The translations under genes were made by a program, and so were the position numbers. A DNA stretch of 64,000 nucleotides from Glutamicibacter arilaitensis Re117 (GTDB lineage Bacteria; Actinomycetota; Actinomycetes; Actinomycetales; Micrococcaceae): positions 3,224,001 through 3,288,000 of the forward strand of contig NC_014550.1 of NCBI RefSeq assembly GCF_000197735.1. Direction: 5' to 3'. Shown in pieces: positions 47,155 through 55,694 of the stretch. The first letter of the stretch is position 1. Each line of letters begins with the position of its first letter. The notes below the pieces were generated by a model. The model saw only the letters and a program-made list of their open reading frames with translations. It did not search any database and was not told the DNA's origin.

Positions 47155-47439
47155 ATGACGAACAGCAGGAAGCGTCACACCTCGGAGCAGGTCGTCCGTA
47201 AGCTCGGGCAGGCCGACAGGATGCTCGCGGGCGGTAGCGACATCGCCGGGGTGTGTCGAGAGCTCGGAGTGTCCGAGCAGACGTACTACCGGTGGCGGAA
47301 CCAGTACGGCGGGCTGAAGGCCGACGACGCGAAGCGGCTGAAGGAGCTCGAGAAGCAGAACGCCACGCTCAAGCGGCTGCTCGCCGAGGCAGAGCTCGAG
47401 AAGGCCGCGCTCAAGGAGCTGGCTGAGGGAAACTTCTAG
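47155..47439 (+). CDS. IS3 transposase OrfA (helix-turn-helix)
   Basis: This 94-residue OrfA begins MTNSRKRHTSEQVVRKLGQA, has a helix-turn-helix (GVCRELGVSEQTYYRWRNQY) and ends in a leucine-zipper-like stretch (LKELEKQNATLKRLLAEAEL). It binds the element ends and, after a -1 frameshift, forms the N-terminus of the fused OrfAB transposase. The slippery site lies at its last codons. Confidence 0.88.
   Translation: MTNSRKRHTSEQVVRKLGQADRMLAGGSDIAGVCRELGVSEQTYYRWRNQYGGLKADDAKRLKELEKQNATLKRLLAEAELEKAALKELAEGNF
47427..47433 (+). promoter_or_regulatory. Programmed -1 frameshift site GGGAAAC
   Basis: GGGAAAC fits the X-XXY-YYZ slippery heptamer and is read in phase (G-GGA-AAC) in orfA, seven bases before the orfA stop ends. 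A -1 slip enters the orfB frame, which is open through this point. Confidence 0.7.
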
Positions 47440-47489
47440 GCCCGGGCAGGCGCCGCGCCGCCGTCGACCACCTCAAGCGCAAGCTGCGG

Positions 47490-48305
47490 GTGAGCGAACG
47501 AATGGCGTGCCGTCTGGCCGGGCTGAGCAGGTCCGCATACCGTCGCCCGCTCCAGGGTGAGACGACAGCCGACCCGGACCTGGCGTTGCGGGACTGGCTG
47601 CGGGCGTATGCGAAGAAGCACCCGCGGTGGGGATACCGCAGGGCCTACCACGATGCCCGCGGCGAGGGGTGGGTCGTGAACCACAAGAAGATCCAACGGC
47701 TCTGGCGCGAGGAAGGGCTGCGCGTCCCGCAGCGGCGTCGCCGCAAACGCGTTGGGTCTTCGACCGTCGACGCCCCGGCAGCGGTCGCACCGAATCTCGT
47801 GTGGGCGGTGGACTTCCAGTTCGACGCGGACGAGCAGGGCCGTCCGATCAAGATCTGCTCCATCGTCGACGAGCACACCCGCGAGTGCATCGGCGGGCTC
47901 GTCGAACGGTCGATCACCGCGGACCGGCTCACCGCCCACCTCGAGGACCTCGTCGCCGTCCGCGGCGCCCCCGCGGTGCTCCGATCCGACAACGGCCCCG
48001 AGTTCATCAGCGACGCGATGGCCGACTGGGCCGGCACCCGCACCGGCCTGTTCTACATCCCGCCCGGCTCGCCCTGGCACAACGGGTACGTCGAGTCGTT
48101 CAACAGCAGGCTCCGCGACGAGTGCCTGAACATCAACAGCTTCTACTCGCTGCTCCACGCCCAGGTCGTGATCGGCGACTGGAAGACCGAATACAACCAC
48201 GACCGCCGGCATTCATCGCTCGGCTACCTCGCACCCGTCGACTACGCTCGGCAATGCACCCATCAATCGGAAACCGACGACTCGCACAGCGACCGGACCG
48301 AATGA
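47490..48305 (+). CDS. IS3 transposase OrfB (DDE integrase core)
   Basis: This is a 271-residue OrfB; the same frame is open back to the frameshift site. The HTH_21-type region WLRAYAKKHPRWGYRRAYHD is followed by the rve core with the catalytic triad in WAVDFQFDADEQGR (D), RSDNGPEFISDAM (D) and NGYVESFNSRLRDEC (E). It appears complete to its natural end. Downstream, AAGGGGGCGGCCCA forms the right end of the element. Confidence 0.92.
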   Translation: MSERMACRLAGLSRSAYRRPLQGETTADPDLALRDWLRAYAKKHPRWGYRRAYHDARGEGWVVNHKKIQRLWREEGLRVPQRRRRKRVGSSTVDAPAAVAPNLVWAVDFQFDADEQGRPIKICSIVDEHTRECIGGLVERSITADRLTAHLEDLVAVRGAPAVLRSDNGPEFISDAMADWAGTRTGLFYIPPGSPWHNGYVESFNSRLRDECLNINSFYSLLHAQVVIGDWKTEYNHDRRHSSLGYLAPVDYARQCTHQSETDDSHSDRTE

Positions 48306-48318
48306 AGGGGGCGGCCCA

Positions 48319-48595
48319 GCCTCCCCCGGCATCTCGGGGGAACGTTCACAGTGTTCTCACGCGAAGGGACGCTGCTGCACGACGCGGAGAAGAGGTGCCA
48401 GGCCGCCCCGCAACACCGCGCGGGTCCCAGGATCACCGAGAGGCTGCCGCCGAATTCGATGGCCGGGCCGAGTGATTCGACCCATGAGGGCGCCGGTCCC
48501 GGACTCACCCCCGAGGGGCGGAGCCGACATGCGGCGACGGCGCCACCCTCGCAAGGGTGACGCGTCGCTCGGCCGGGCTCGGCGATGCAGGCCCG
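48319..48595. other. GC-rich stretch after the IS3 element
   Basis: No gene with a ribosome site was seen. The composition matches the GC-rich genes at 48641-50549 and not the orphan genes upstream, so the foreign block seems to begin at the IS3 right end. Confidence 0.4.
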
Positions 48596-48636
48596 CCACA
48601 GGTGGGCGTGGTGGTGATGGCCACGCCCACCTGTGG
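48596..48636 (-). terminator. Terminator of the Pro/Thr-rich protein gene
   Basis: CCACAGGTGGGCGTGG and CCACGCCCACCTGTGG form a perfect 16-bp stem with a nine-base loop, five bases after the stop of the minus-strand gene. Confidence 0.82.
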
Positions 48637-48640
48637 TCGC

Positions 48641-49210
48641 TCAGGAGCGGGCGAAGAACATCTGGTTGACGGACTTGTTCGCACCCCAGGCGGAGGTGGG
48701 GCGGGCGCCCTTGCCGAGCTCCCACGCGATCGTCACCGAGCGACCACGCGTGATGGAACGCAGGCGCGAACCGGTGTGCACGTCACCCACACGCGAGGAC
48801 GTCTTGGCGTTGATCACGGCCATGACCTGCGCCTTGCTCGCGTCGGCGGGCACCCGCACCGTCACGAACTGCCAGTTGTTCGCGCCCCAGAGGGCGCGGT
48901 CCTCGCGGTAACGCAGCACGCCGTCGTCGTCGAGGCGCGCCACGACCCGGGCCTGAGCCGCGGTCTTGGGCATGTACCGGTCCACCTGGAAGGTGCGCTG
49001 CACCGCCTTCACTGCGGGGACGCTCGGACGGGTCGTCGGGCGCGTGGTGGGCGTGGTCGTGGGGCGCGTCGTCGGCGCGGGCACCGTAGTCGCGGGCGAC
49101 GTGGGCCGCGGCGTGATCGCCGGGACCGAGGTCGTCGGCGCCGGGCTCGTCGGCCGGGGGGGCCGTCGTCGGGTACACGCAGCACGGGAGCGGGGACGCC
49201 GTTTCTCCAT
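48641..49210 (-). CDS. Hypothetical protein with Pro/Thr-rich linker
   Basis: This 189-residue protein has a very basic start (MEKRRPRSRAACTRRRPPRP), about 45 residues of proline/threonine repeats (TTRPTTTPTTRPTTRPSVP), and a folded C-terminal domain of about 110 residues (FQVDRYMPKTAAQARVVARL, NNWQFVTVRVPADASKAQVM). Linkers like this usually lie outside the cell, but no clear signal helix is seen. I do not recognise the C-terminal domain. GGGAC before the ATG at 49210 supports the start. GC content near 70% marks it as foreign to the neighbourhood. Confidence 0.6.
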   Translation of the reverse strand: MEKRRPRSRAACTRRRPPRPTSPAPTTSVPAITPRPTSPATTVPAPTTRPTTTPTTRPTTRPSVPAVKAVQRTFQVDRYMPKTAAQARVVARLDDDGVLRYREDRALWGANNWQFVTVRVPADASKAQVMAVINAKTSSRVGDVHTGSRLRSITRGRSVTIAWELGKGARPTSAWGANKSVNQMFFARS

Positions 49211-49604
49211 GTGATGTCCCGTGTCGCCTGTCTGATCGACCCCGGCCTCACCTTCCTTAGCCGCGATGCCGAGGCCTGGTCCACGTTCTGCGGGCCGTCC
49301 GGGCGTGGACGGGCACGCCCGGCGCCGGCACAGAGCGTCCGAAGTGCCACGGGGCGGGCCGGCAGGCATGATCCGGGCGGGACGCGGCCCCCCACCGGGG
49401 GTGACCCTGCCGGGCCGCCGGGTCCGGACCCGGTCACGCGGCTCTCGGGACGGGCTGGGCGCGTACCTGCCGCTCTCAGCGCCCGCGGCAGGGAGTTCCG
49501 CGAGTGGGCGACGGAGGTCGGGGGCCGGACATCCCGTTGTCGGCAGGTATGGTAGGGTCATACCGTCGAGCTCCCCGCCCGAGGGGCATGACGAGGAGGT
49601 CAGC
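49211..49604. promoter_or_regulatory. Divergent promoter region in the GC-rich block
   Basis: This 394-base gap lies between divergent genes. GGTATG (49546) and CATACC (49559) form a small inverted repeat around TAGGGT and may mark the hydrolase promoter or operator. No gene is seen. Confidence 0.35.
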
Positions 49605-50549
49605 ATGGCTCTGCGCGAACTCGAGTTCACGTCGCACAACGGCACCGACACCATCCAGGCCTGGGTGTACGAACCGGCGGTCACGCCGGTGGCGGTGGTC
49701 CAGCTCATCCACGGTCTCGGCGAGCACTCCCGCCGGTACCTGCACATGACGGCCGCGCTGGTGGATGCGGGGTTCGTCGTGGTCGCGGACGATCACGCGG
49801 GTCACGGTCGGACGGCGATGCAGTCGGGGACGTGGGGTGACGCCGGTGACGAGTCGGCGACGGTCATCGTGCAGGACGAGGTGACGCTGTACCGGAAGGC
49901 CAAGGAGCTGTTCCCCGACCTGCCGTACGTGGTGTTCGGCCACAGCCTGGGGTCGATGATCGCGCGGGCGCTGGTGCTGCAGCCGGGTGTCGAGGTCGAC
50001 AGGCTCGCGCTGGGCGGTATCGCCGCGGGCATGCGCGGTGTCGAGTCGACGCTGGATCGCGAGGCCCTGAAGGCTGCCGTGGCGGCCGACGGTTCCGCCC
50101 CCGCTGCGGATGCGTTGGTGGGCCAGCTGTTCGACGGCTTCTACGACCGCCTCGGCCCGGACTTCGGCCCGACGGACTGGGTGGCGCGCAACGCGGACGT
50201 CGTCCGTGATCACGGCCGCGACCCTTTCAACAACTTCGGCGCCCCCTTGAGCAACCGGTTCCTGCAGGGCTTCGTCGACGTGTACGACCAGGCCAACGGC
50301 GACGACTTCTTCGACCGCCTTCCGCAGGTTCCCGTCGCGATCTTCGCGGGCGCGGAGGACCCGGTGACCAACTACGGCGAGGGTGCGCGCGAGGTCGCCC
50401 GGCGCCTGGAGGAGAAGGGCCACGACGTCGAACTCCACATCTACCCCGACGTCCGCCACGAGGTTCACAACGAGCCCGAGACCCTCGCCGAGATGGAGAA
50501 CTCCCTCATCGAGTTCGTCCACCGCGCCGCCGGGCGGGACGACGCCTGA
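49605..50549 (+). CDS. Alpha/beta hydrolase (monoacylglycerol lipase-like)
   Basis: This is a 314-residue serine hydrolase. VVQLIHGLGEHSRRYLHMTA gives the oxyanion HG, the nucleophile serine is in VVFGHSLGSMIARA (near 115), the aspartate in FAGAEDPVTNYGEG and the histidine in YPDVRHEVHNEPE. The layout matches lysophospholipase/monoacylglycerol lipase proteins. GAGGAGG seven bases before the ATG is an excellent ribosome site. Very GC-rich codon use agrees with the adjacent Pro/Thr-rich gene, and both lie between IS3 sequences. A strong terminator follows. Confidence 0.9.
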   Translation: MALRELEFTSHNGTDTIQAWVYEPAVTPVAVVQLIHGLGEHSRRYLHMTAALVDAGFVVVADDHAGHGRTAMQSGTWGDAGDESATVIVQDEVTLYRKAKELFPDLPYVVFGHSLGSMIARALVLQPGVEVDRLALGGIAAGMRGVESTLDREALKAAVAADGSAPAADALVGQLFDGFYDRLGPDFGPTDWVARNADVVRDHGRDPFNNFGAPLSNRFLQGFVDVYDQANGDDFFDRLPQVPVAIFAGAEDPVTNYGEGAREVARRLEEKGHDVELHIYPDVRHEVHNEPETLAEMENSLIEFVHRAAGRDDA

Positions 50550-50588
50550 CCCCCGAGGCGCACCCGGCCGCTCGCGCCCAAGCACCGT

Positions 50589-50632
50589 GACGGGGCCCTG
50601 CCGTGAGGATCGTCTCTCGGCAGGGCCCCGTC
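50589..50632 (+). terminator. Terminator of the hydrolase gene
   Basis: GACGGGGCCCTGCCG and CGGCAGGGCCCCGTC form a perfect 15-bp stem, 40 bases after the stop. Beyond it, 50633-50791 holds two imperfect GGTGACCTCGC-type repeats and no gene. Confidence 0.82.
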
Positions 50633-50791
50633 GGTGATGTGAGGTCTCAGGCCATGACGGGACGCACGCGTCGCCCAGCGAGGGGCTCGTCCATGGTGAC
50701 CTCGCGAAGCGGAGGATGTCGCCGGTGGCGCAGCGAGGGCGAGAGGCCTGGCCACGGGTGACCTCGCCGAAGTGAAGGCGAGGATGCCGAG

Positions 50792-51005
50792 AGCAGGCTC
50801 CGCGACGAGTGCCTGAACATCAACAGCTTCTACTCGCTGCTCCACGCCCAGGTCGTGATCGGCGACTGGAAGACCGAATACAGCCACGACCGCCGGCATT
50901 CATCGCTCGGCTACCTCGCACCCGTCGACTACGCTCGGCAATGCACCCATCAATCGGAAACCGACGACTCGCACAGCGACCGGACCGAATGAAGGGGGCG
51001 GCCCA
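50792..51005 (+). mobile_element. 3' fragment of the IS3 element
   Basis: This is 214 bp identical to 48105-48318 but for one base (AAC to AGC in the orfB tail), ending in the same GGGGGCGGCCCA terminus. It is in the same orientation as the full element, so the two copies are direct repeats around 2.5 kb of GC-rich DNA. Confidence 0.88.
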
Positions 51006-51140
51006 ATAACGCGCGGATGCGACCGACCTCGCGGCATGGTGGGCTCCACGAGCCAATCGGTGGGCACGACCTTGTCTGTACCAACTCAGGTGAGTCGATC
51101 ATCAGCGGTTGTAGAGCGCTACAACGGATGGAAGACAGCG

Positions 51141-52156
51141 TCAAACTGTCAGCGAGGCCTGCTCTTCCTCGTCCATGTTGCGCACATCGCCGATCCGCGA
51201 GGCGACGGCCGCCGAGAACGGCAGGCCCGCATGATGGAGTCCATGTACGCCCAGTCCGGCTCCCCGGACGCATCCGCGGGCAGGCGGATCGTGGTCTTCT
51301 TCATGCGCGCCATGTTCCACTTGTAGCCGTAGCTGAATCGGGTCTTCTCGACCCGGATGATCGTCGCCACGAAGAGCAGTGCCCACCGCGTGACTTCTTC
51401 TTTCGGGATGAGAACCTGCACATCGTCTGAAGCGCAGAAGGGACGGTCTTGGTAGAAGGCAAATCCCACTGATCCGTTGTAGGGCACGGTGAGGCAATGA
51501 GAATCAAACATCGGTTCCAGATCACACATGTCTGTGATGCCGTTATTCTTCTCAGACGCCCCAATGAAGCGCGTGGTACCGGGCACGCGCTGCGCCTTCG
51601 TCACCCGCCGCCCCTTCTTCACCGTAAAGAGGTCCTCGAGCACGAATCGCGGCCACTCATGCGGGTCATTGAGGTCGACGTCGGGCGCGATCGCACGTGA
51701 CAGCCCGCTATAGGTAGGGATCTGAGCCGTCGACACCCAATCAGGCAAATCATCTGGAACCTCCAGCGTCCCGAGGGTGCGGTTAGCCTCACGTCCGAAA
51801 GCACTGTACCGAAATGCGTTCGCCCGAATGCACATCGCATAGAAGAGGCGCCCCTTGGTGCTCATCTCTTCGTTACGCGGGGAAAGCACGGCCACGTTCT
51901 GAGCTCTGTAGAACGGCAGCTGTTGGACATAGGTCGACAAGAGCCGCGACCCGCCGAGTGCGACGGTGAGCAGCCCAGGCGAGTAAGGTTTCACACCAGC
52001 GAGAGGCTCGACGAAGCCCGCGATCCCCGACTTCCCATTGAGCCCTCCGATGCGACCGACGAATGCAACACCAGCGAGTCGATCAGTACGGGTCATTTTG
52101 TTCATGTCGAACTTGTTGCCGTACTCGATCTGGAAAAGGTCATTGAGCGTGCTCAC
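51141..52156 (-). pseudogene. hsdS: Restriction-modification specificity subunit (HsdS-like), 3' frameshift
   Basis: This specificity subunit is of type I/BcgI style, about 338 residues. It has two half-repeats as expected for two DNA-recognition domains: LFQIEYGNKFDMNKMTRTDR and GRIGGLNGKSGIAGFVEPL in the first, LFTVKKGRRVTKAQRVPGTT and RFIGASEKNNGITDMCDLEP in the second. Near 51226 one base appears to be missing. The frame as read ends at 51149 with an arginine-rich tail, whereas the shifted frame gives MRGLPFSAAVASRIGDVRNM and ends at 51141, which looks native. The loss affects only the last 30 residues, so the product may still work. Its GTG start overlaps the methyltransferase stop by four bases. 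Confidence 0.75.
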
Positions 52157-54018
52157 TCGCCGACCTCATCCGAGACGTCGTCGATTGAGCTGCCGACTGT
52201 GAACAGCGCGTAGTCGAACAGAACCTTTTCAAAATCTGACTTGTCAAGTTTCGAGTAGTCAGTCTTCATGTAGGCCTCGGCGACCCACTCGTCGTCAGCG
52301 CCGACGCGCTGCATGACAGCCTCGCCGGGGTTAACCTCGCGGTTGCGGTACGTGTCGACCCAGCGGTCGCGGGTTGCTGCCCATGTTCGGTGTCGGTCGA
52401 CGCGCCCGAGATTTTTGACCTTGATGAAGGTGTCGTCGCGCCAGTAACCGAAGCACGTCTTGCGGTCGTTCTTCTCGTGAGACACACCCGCAGTAAACAC
52501 CATGATGCACGTGATCACGCCGACCGGGTAAAAGACCTCGGGAGGCATAGACATGACGGCTTCGAGCGTGTGCTTCTTGAGCAGGTTATTCTCATGGACG
52601 CTCGGAGCAGTCGCGCAGGTCACAGGAACGATGGCGATGCCGGTTCCGCCGGGCGCGAGGCTGTCGAGCATCTGCTCGACGAACCGCAACTCATGAAGAT
52701 CTTCCTTGGTCTTCGCGTACGGCGGGTTGATCATGCCCACGTTCGCCTTGTTCTTCTTCACCGCGGCGCTAATGGCCGTGTCGAAGCACGAGCCTTGGTG
52801 GAGGTTCGCCTTCCCGTCGCCGCGCAGGATCATGTTGGATGCACCTAGCGCGTACATACTCGGGCTCTGCTCGACACCGATCAGGCGGTTCTTCTTGATG
52901 TCTTCGACCTCGGCCTCGGTGGTCGCGGTCTGGATCATCTTGACCATGGACGAGATGAGGAAGCCGCCTGTGCCCGCACAAATGTCCAGGACCTTGTCAT
53001 CCTTGGAGACGTTGGCGATGAGGGCGAACAACTCGGTGACGTGTTTCGGGGTGAGCACGATGCCCAGGCCCTTGCCGTCGCCACCGGTGTACTTCAGGAA
53101 CTCGCCGTAGAACGCGCCGACGACATCGAAGTCTTCGTAGACCGTGAGGAACGGCATCACCTTCTCGGCGAGCAGGGTGACGATCTCGTTGAGCAGGCCC
53201 TTCGGGTAGCCCTTGGTCGGTTTGCGCAGCTCAGGATGCACCTGGATGCCCGTGAAAGGCTGGGTCATGTTTTCGAGCTTCGCGACCGGGAGCTGCGCCT
53301 TGTCGATGACCTTCTTGATCGACTGGATCCAGAACTCCGGCAGATCGCCCGCAGGGTACGAGTCGTACGTCTTGGCGAAGACAGGATCATTCAGTGCGAT
53401 GAGGGTGCCCGCAACGACGAGGGGCTTCTCTTTCTCCTCGAGCTCGGCCTCGTCGCGCATGAACTCGTGCATTTCCATCGCGAACTGGATGAGGTCATGC
53501 TCGCGCTGTTTCTGGACCTGCGGGTCGAACGCAGCAGCGGCGAAGAGGTCGTTCAGGCCGATCATCTGGGTGATCGGAGCACCGGAGGGCGAGACGAGAT
53601 CGCGCTCCTGTGTCGTCCCCTTGGGCGTGACAAAGAACGACCAATCGTTCGTCTGCGGAGTGCCGGAGACGGCGATCGAGATCACTGTGTAGTTCGGCGT
53701 CAGGTGTCGGGCGTAGTGAAGGACTCCGTCCACTGAGTAGTCACGCGGCTGACCGCGGTTCGCAGACTCATGGTACTTGACGTCGGCCTTGCACTCGACG
53801 AGGACGACCATGTCCGGCGTCGCCGGTGAGGTGATGATGAACTCGGGGTAACCGGCCGTGATGCCCTTACCGGTCTTCGACGCCTTCGAGAGCCCCTTAC
53901 GGATGGACTCGATGACCGACTGCTGTTTCTCGACGACGATCGCGTCAGGGTCGGCGTAGTAGGCGAGCGCACGCAGCTGCGCATCGACGAGATCCTCGGT
54001 GATCCGTTCGTTTGCCAT
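52153..54018 (-). CDS. Fused restriction nuclease-N6-adenine methyltransferase subunit
   Basis: This is a 621-residue protein. The N-terminal part (about 1-140) has a PD-(D/E)xK-type nuclease motif: PDMVVLVECKAD (Asp69, Glu75, Lys77), as in HSDR_N domains. The rest is an N6_Mtase domain with the SAM-binding motif VLDICAGTGGFLISSM (near 343) and the catalytic NPPY (near 430, MINPPYAKTKED). The combination of nuclease and methyltransferase in one chain plus a separate S subunit is that of BcgI-like (type IIB/IIG) enzymes rather than classical type I, which needs a separate HsdR helicase. None is present here. The specificity gene follows with a four-base overlap. Confidence 0.82.
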   Translation of the reverse strand: MANERITEDLVDAQLRALAYYADPDAIVVEKQQSVIESIRKGLSKASKTGKGITAGYPEFIITSPATPDMVVLVECKADVKYHESANRGQPRDYSVDGVLHYARHLTPNYTVISIAVSGTPQTNDWSFFVTPKGTTQERDLVSPSGAPITQMIGLNDLFAAAAFDPQVQKQREHDLIQFAMEMHEFMRDEAELEEKEKPLVVAGTLIALNDPVFAKTYDSYPAGDLPEFWIQSIKKVIDKAQLPVAKLENMTQPFTGIQVHPELRKPTKGYPKGLLNEIVTLLAEKVMPFLTVYEDFDVVGAFYGEFLKYTGGDGKGLGIVLTPKHVTELFALIANVSKDDKVLDICAGTGGFLISSMVKMIQTATTEAEVEDIKKNRLIGVEQSPSMYALGASNMILRGDGKANLHQGSCFDTAISAAVKKNKANVGMINPPYAKTKEDLHELRFVEQMLDSLAPGGTGIAIVPVTCATAPSVHENNLLKKHTLEAVMSMPPEVFYPVGVITCIMVFTAGVSHEKNDRKTCFGYWRDDTFIKVKNLGRVDRHRTWAATRDRWVDTYRNREVNPGEAVMQRVGADDEWVAEAYMKTDYSKLDKSDFEKVLFDYALFTVGSSIDDVSDEVGE

Positions 54019-54076
54019 GGCCGACTACTTCCTGCTTCCAGACGTAAGACCCGTGCGGAACTCGACAGAACACTGG

Positions 54077-54331
54077 TTATCCTTTGGCTCGTCGAGGGTT
54101 GAACGCACCGACAAGTATGAATACAAACGAAGCTATGCAGGACCCAGCTAGGATCAACATTCCGCCGTTGGCCAATGACCACAACTTCACTAGGAGAACA
54201 GCAATGGTGATGAGGGCAGCTACAAGGAAAACACCCATGATTGGGTTGTGCTTCATGAGGGTGGAGAACGGCCATATCTTCGGAATAGAGTTCGTGCTGG
54301 CGATCTGTGTGTCATTCGGAGGCATGTTCAT
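54077..54331 (-). CDS. Small membrane protein with two helices
   Basis: This 84-residue protein has a hydrophilic start (MNMPPNDTQIASTNSIPKIW) and two membrane helices (GVFLVAALITIAVLLVKLWS and GGMLILAGSCIASFVFILVG), ending in a basic tail. A second ATG two codons in is an alternative start. The function is unknown. It lies upstream of the restriction-modification genes on the same strand and may be transcribed with them. Confidence 0.6.
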   Translation of the reverse strand: MNMPPNDTQIASTNSIPKIWPFSTLMKHNPIMGVFLVAALITIAVLLVKLWSLANGGMLILAGSCIASFVFILVGAFNPRRAKG

Positions 54332-54369
54332 AGGTCTATTCTGCCTCAGAGCATTTATAGTGCGGTTTA

Positions 54370-54397
54370 CCCGTCCTGGAGGGGAACCCTCTACGGG
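54370..54397. repeat. Dispersed GGAAC hairpin repeat, copy G
   Basis: CCCGT-CCTGGAGGGGAACCCTCT-ACGGG has a 5-bp stem, with a nested GAGGG/CCCTC pair in the loop. It lies between the small membrane gene and the TPR-like gene. Confidence 0.6.
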
Positions 54398-54451
54398 GCA
54401 TGAGGCCGGACCCTCAAACCAGTACCTCTGACTGCGGCTAAGCTTCTAGCC

Positions 54452-55060
54452 ATGTCACAAAATTCTCCCACCGAGGAATCTCGAAAAGCTCGCTACATCA
54501 TAGATCCTGTCTCCCTGCGCGAAGTCGTGAGCAACGAAGCCGCAGTAGAATCCCGGATTGAAGAACTTGAAAATATTGGTGAGCCAGGCGACGCGGAACG
54601 CATCTCTTGGCTTCGGATGCTCGGAAGGCTGCAAGAAGCTGAAGAACTGGGTTGGATCACATTAGTAAAATCGGGCGGAGTGACAGATAACCGGCAAATC
54701 GTCACACCACTTCCATTCCAAGCCGTAGCCGGTGCTTTACGACTGGCTCACGTCCTGCACTGGCAGAAGAGATACAGCCAGGCCGATCGGCTATTCACAG
54801 CGGCGCTGGAATCTGCACAGTCTGAGATCGATAATTCTGAAATGAACCCCGTCGCTGCGCGTTCATTGGCAGCCTTCGCTTGGCAGCATTTAGGCAAGCT
54901 GCACTTCGACCAAGGACAGTTCGCCGATGCTCTACAAAGTTTCGAATCTGCATTGGTCCTGCGCCAAGAACTGAAAAGCCCTGAAGACCAACTCGCATCA
55001 ACCCGACAAGCCATCTGTACTGCCGAAGCCTGTTTGGCGCAGAAAGTAAAGCCTTTATAG
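54452..55060 (+). CDS. TPR-like helical protein
   Basis: This is a 202-residue all-helical soluble protein. The C-terminal half has repeats in the tetratricopeptide style: LRLAHVLHWQKRYSQADRLF, then FAWQHLGKLHFDQGQFADAL and QSFESALVLRQEL. The first 80 residues are acidic and probably helical. TPR domains mediate protein contacts; the partner is not known. It lies in a group of small orphan genes bounded by hairpin repeats. Confidence 0.7.
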   Translation: MSQNSPTEESRKARYIIDPVSLREVVSNEAAVESRIEELENIGEPGDAERISWLRMLGRLQEAEELGWITLVKSGGVTDNRQIVTPLPFQAVAGALRLAHVLHWQKRYSQADRLFTAALESAQSEIDNSEMNPVAARSLAAFAWQHLGKLHFDQGQFADALQSFESALVLRQELKSPEDQLASTRQAICTAEACLAQKVKPL

Positions 55061-55168
55061 ACATGTTTTCATCGACTTGGGTCACGGACGCCTCGAATTT
55101 GCGTAAGAACAACGTCAAATCTTGAATGCCCCACTTGGTGACGGACAACCCTCGAAGATCCATATAGG

Positions 55169-55193
55169 GAACCTCAGCTGGGACGCTGTTTCC
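55169..55193. repeat. Dispersed GGAAC hairpin repeat, copy H
   Basis: TCCATATAGGGAACCTCAGC followed by TGGGA. A weakly paired family member, 108 bases after the TPR-like gene. Confidence 0.4.
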
Positions 55194-55269
55194 GACTCTG
55201 ATAGTCGAAGGTAACTAGGGCGACAGTATTTCCCAGTAACGTACTAGTGCATGCTTGTATATTGGTCCC

Positions 55270-55560
55270 ATGCGCGCCATAGAAACAGTTCACGCGGAAC
55301 CACGCGACTCGGATGATTCGCCCTGTTACCGAGTCAATTTTTGGGAACAACCTCGTCCTGGGTATAGCTGGAACTTAGATGCTTTTGTACTGGTTGAAGT
55401 GCAGGACGTATCAAAGGCACTCCGTTGGGTGGAGGAGCACGCGAATGGACGGCCCTTGGAACTGTTCGCAGAAATGGGCTCCGAGCCCGAGAAACCGCTC
55501 GGTACTCCGCGAAAAGCATCTCTTATACGTTTACTCGGAAACAATCCCAATGCCGGTTAA
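55270..55560 (+). CDS. Orphan protein, paralogue of the 55695-55997 product
   Basis: This 96-residue soluble protein begins MRAIETVHAEPRDSDDSPCY. The core YRVNFWEQPRPGYSWNLDAF and then DVSKALRWVEEHANGRPLEL matches the pattern YRVDFWDENRACYENRIENA ... DVLAWAEANRYGRY of the minus-strand gene at 55695-55997. The two are thus distant copies of one family, arranged convergently. I do not know the family. In other systems, pairs of this kind are often immunity or small-partner proteins, but nothing here proves that. Confidence 0.6.
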   Translation: MRAIETVHAEPRDSDDSPCYRVNFWEQPRPGYSWNLDAFVLVEVQDVSKALRWVEEHANGRPLELFAEMGSEPEKPLGTPRKASLIRLLGNNPNAG

Positions 55561-55694
55561 ACCTGCGAGGGTTATTAACAGTTGACGTTCGGATCGCAGC
55601 GCTGAATAACATTAGGTGCCCTCTCAGCAGAGGAATGCATAGCGGCATGGCATGGAACGCGTTTTGTTCTCCGTATTCTGCAGTCTGTGCCTGA

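Larger units (their letters stand above)
47071..48318 (+). mobile_element. IS3-family insertion sequence
   Basis: The ends TGGGCTGACCCC (left) and, inverted, TGGGCCGCCCCC (right) bracket overlapping orfA and orfB, 1248 bp in all. No target duplication was found next to the ends. The final 214 bp (48105-48318) recur at 50792-51005 with one difference. GC content is far above that of the neighbouring orphan genes. Confidence 0.85.

Noticed and set aside
49476..50585. Minus-strand open frame (369 codons) across the alpha/beta hydrolase
   Set aside because: High GC leaves stop-free antisense frames; the plus-strand hydrolase has all catalytic motifs and a strong ribosome site.
47071..51005. Standard composite transposon made of two IS3 elements
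   Set aside because: The second IS3 copy is only the last 214 bp, with no left end or full orfB, so it cannot mobilise as a normal composite element.
53041..53736. Plus-strand open frame (231 codons) opposite the methyltransferase
   Set aside because: Antisense shadow. The minus strand carries the nuclease and methyltransferase motifs without interruption.
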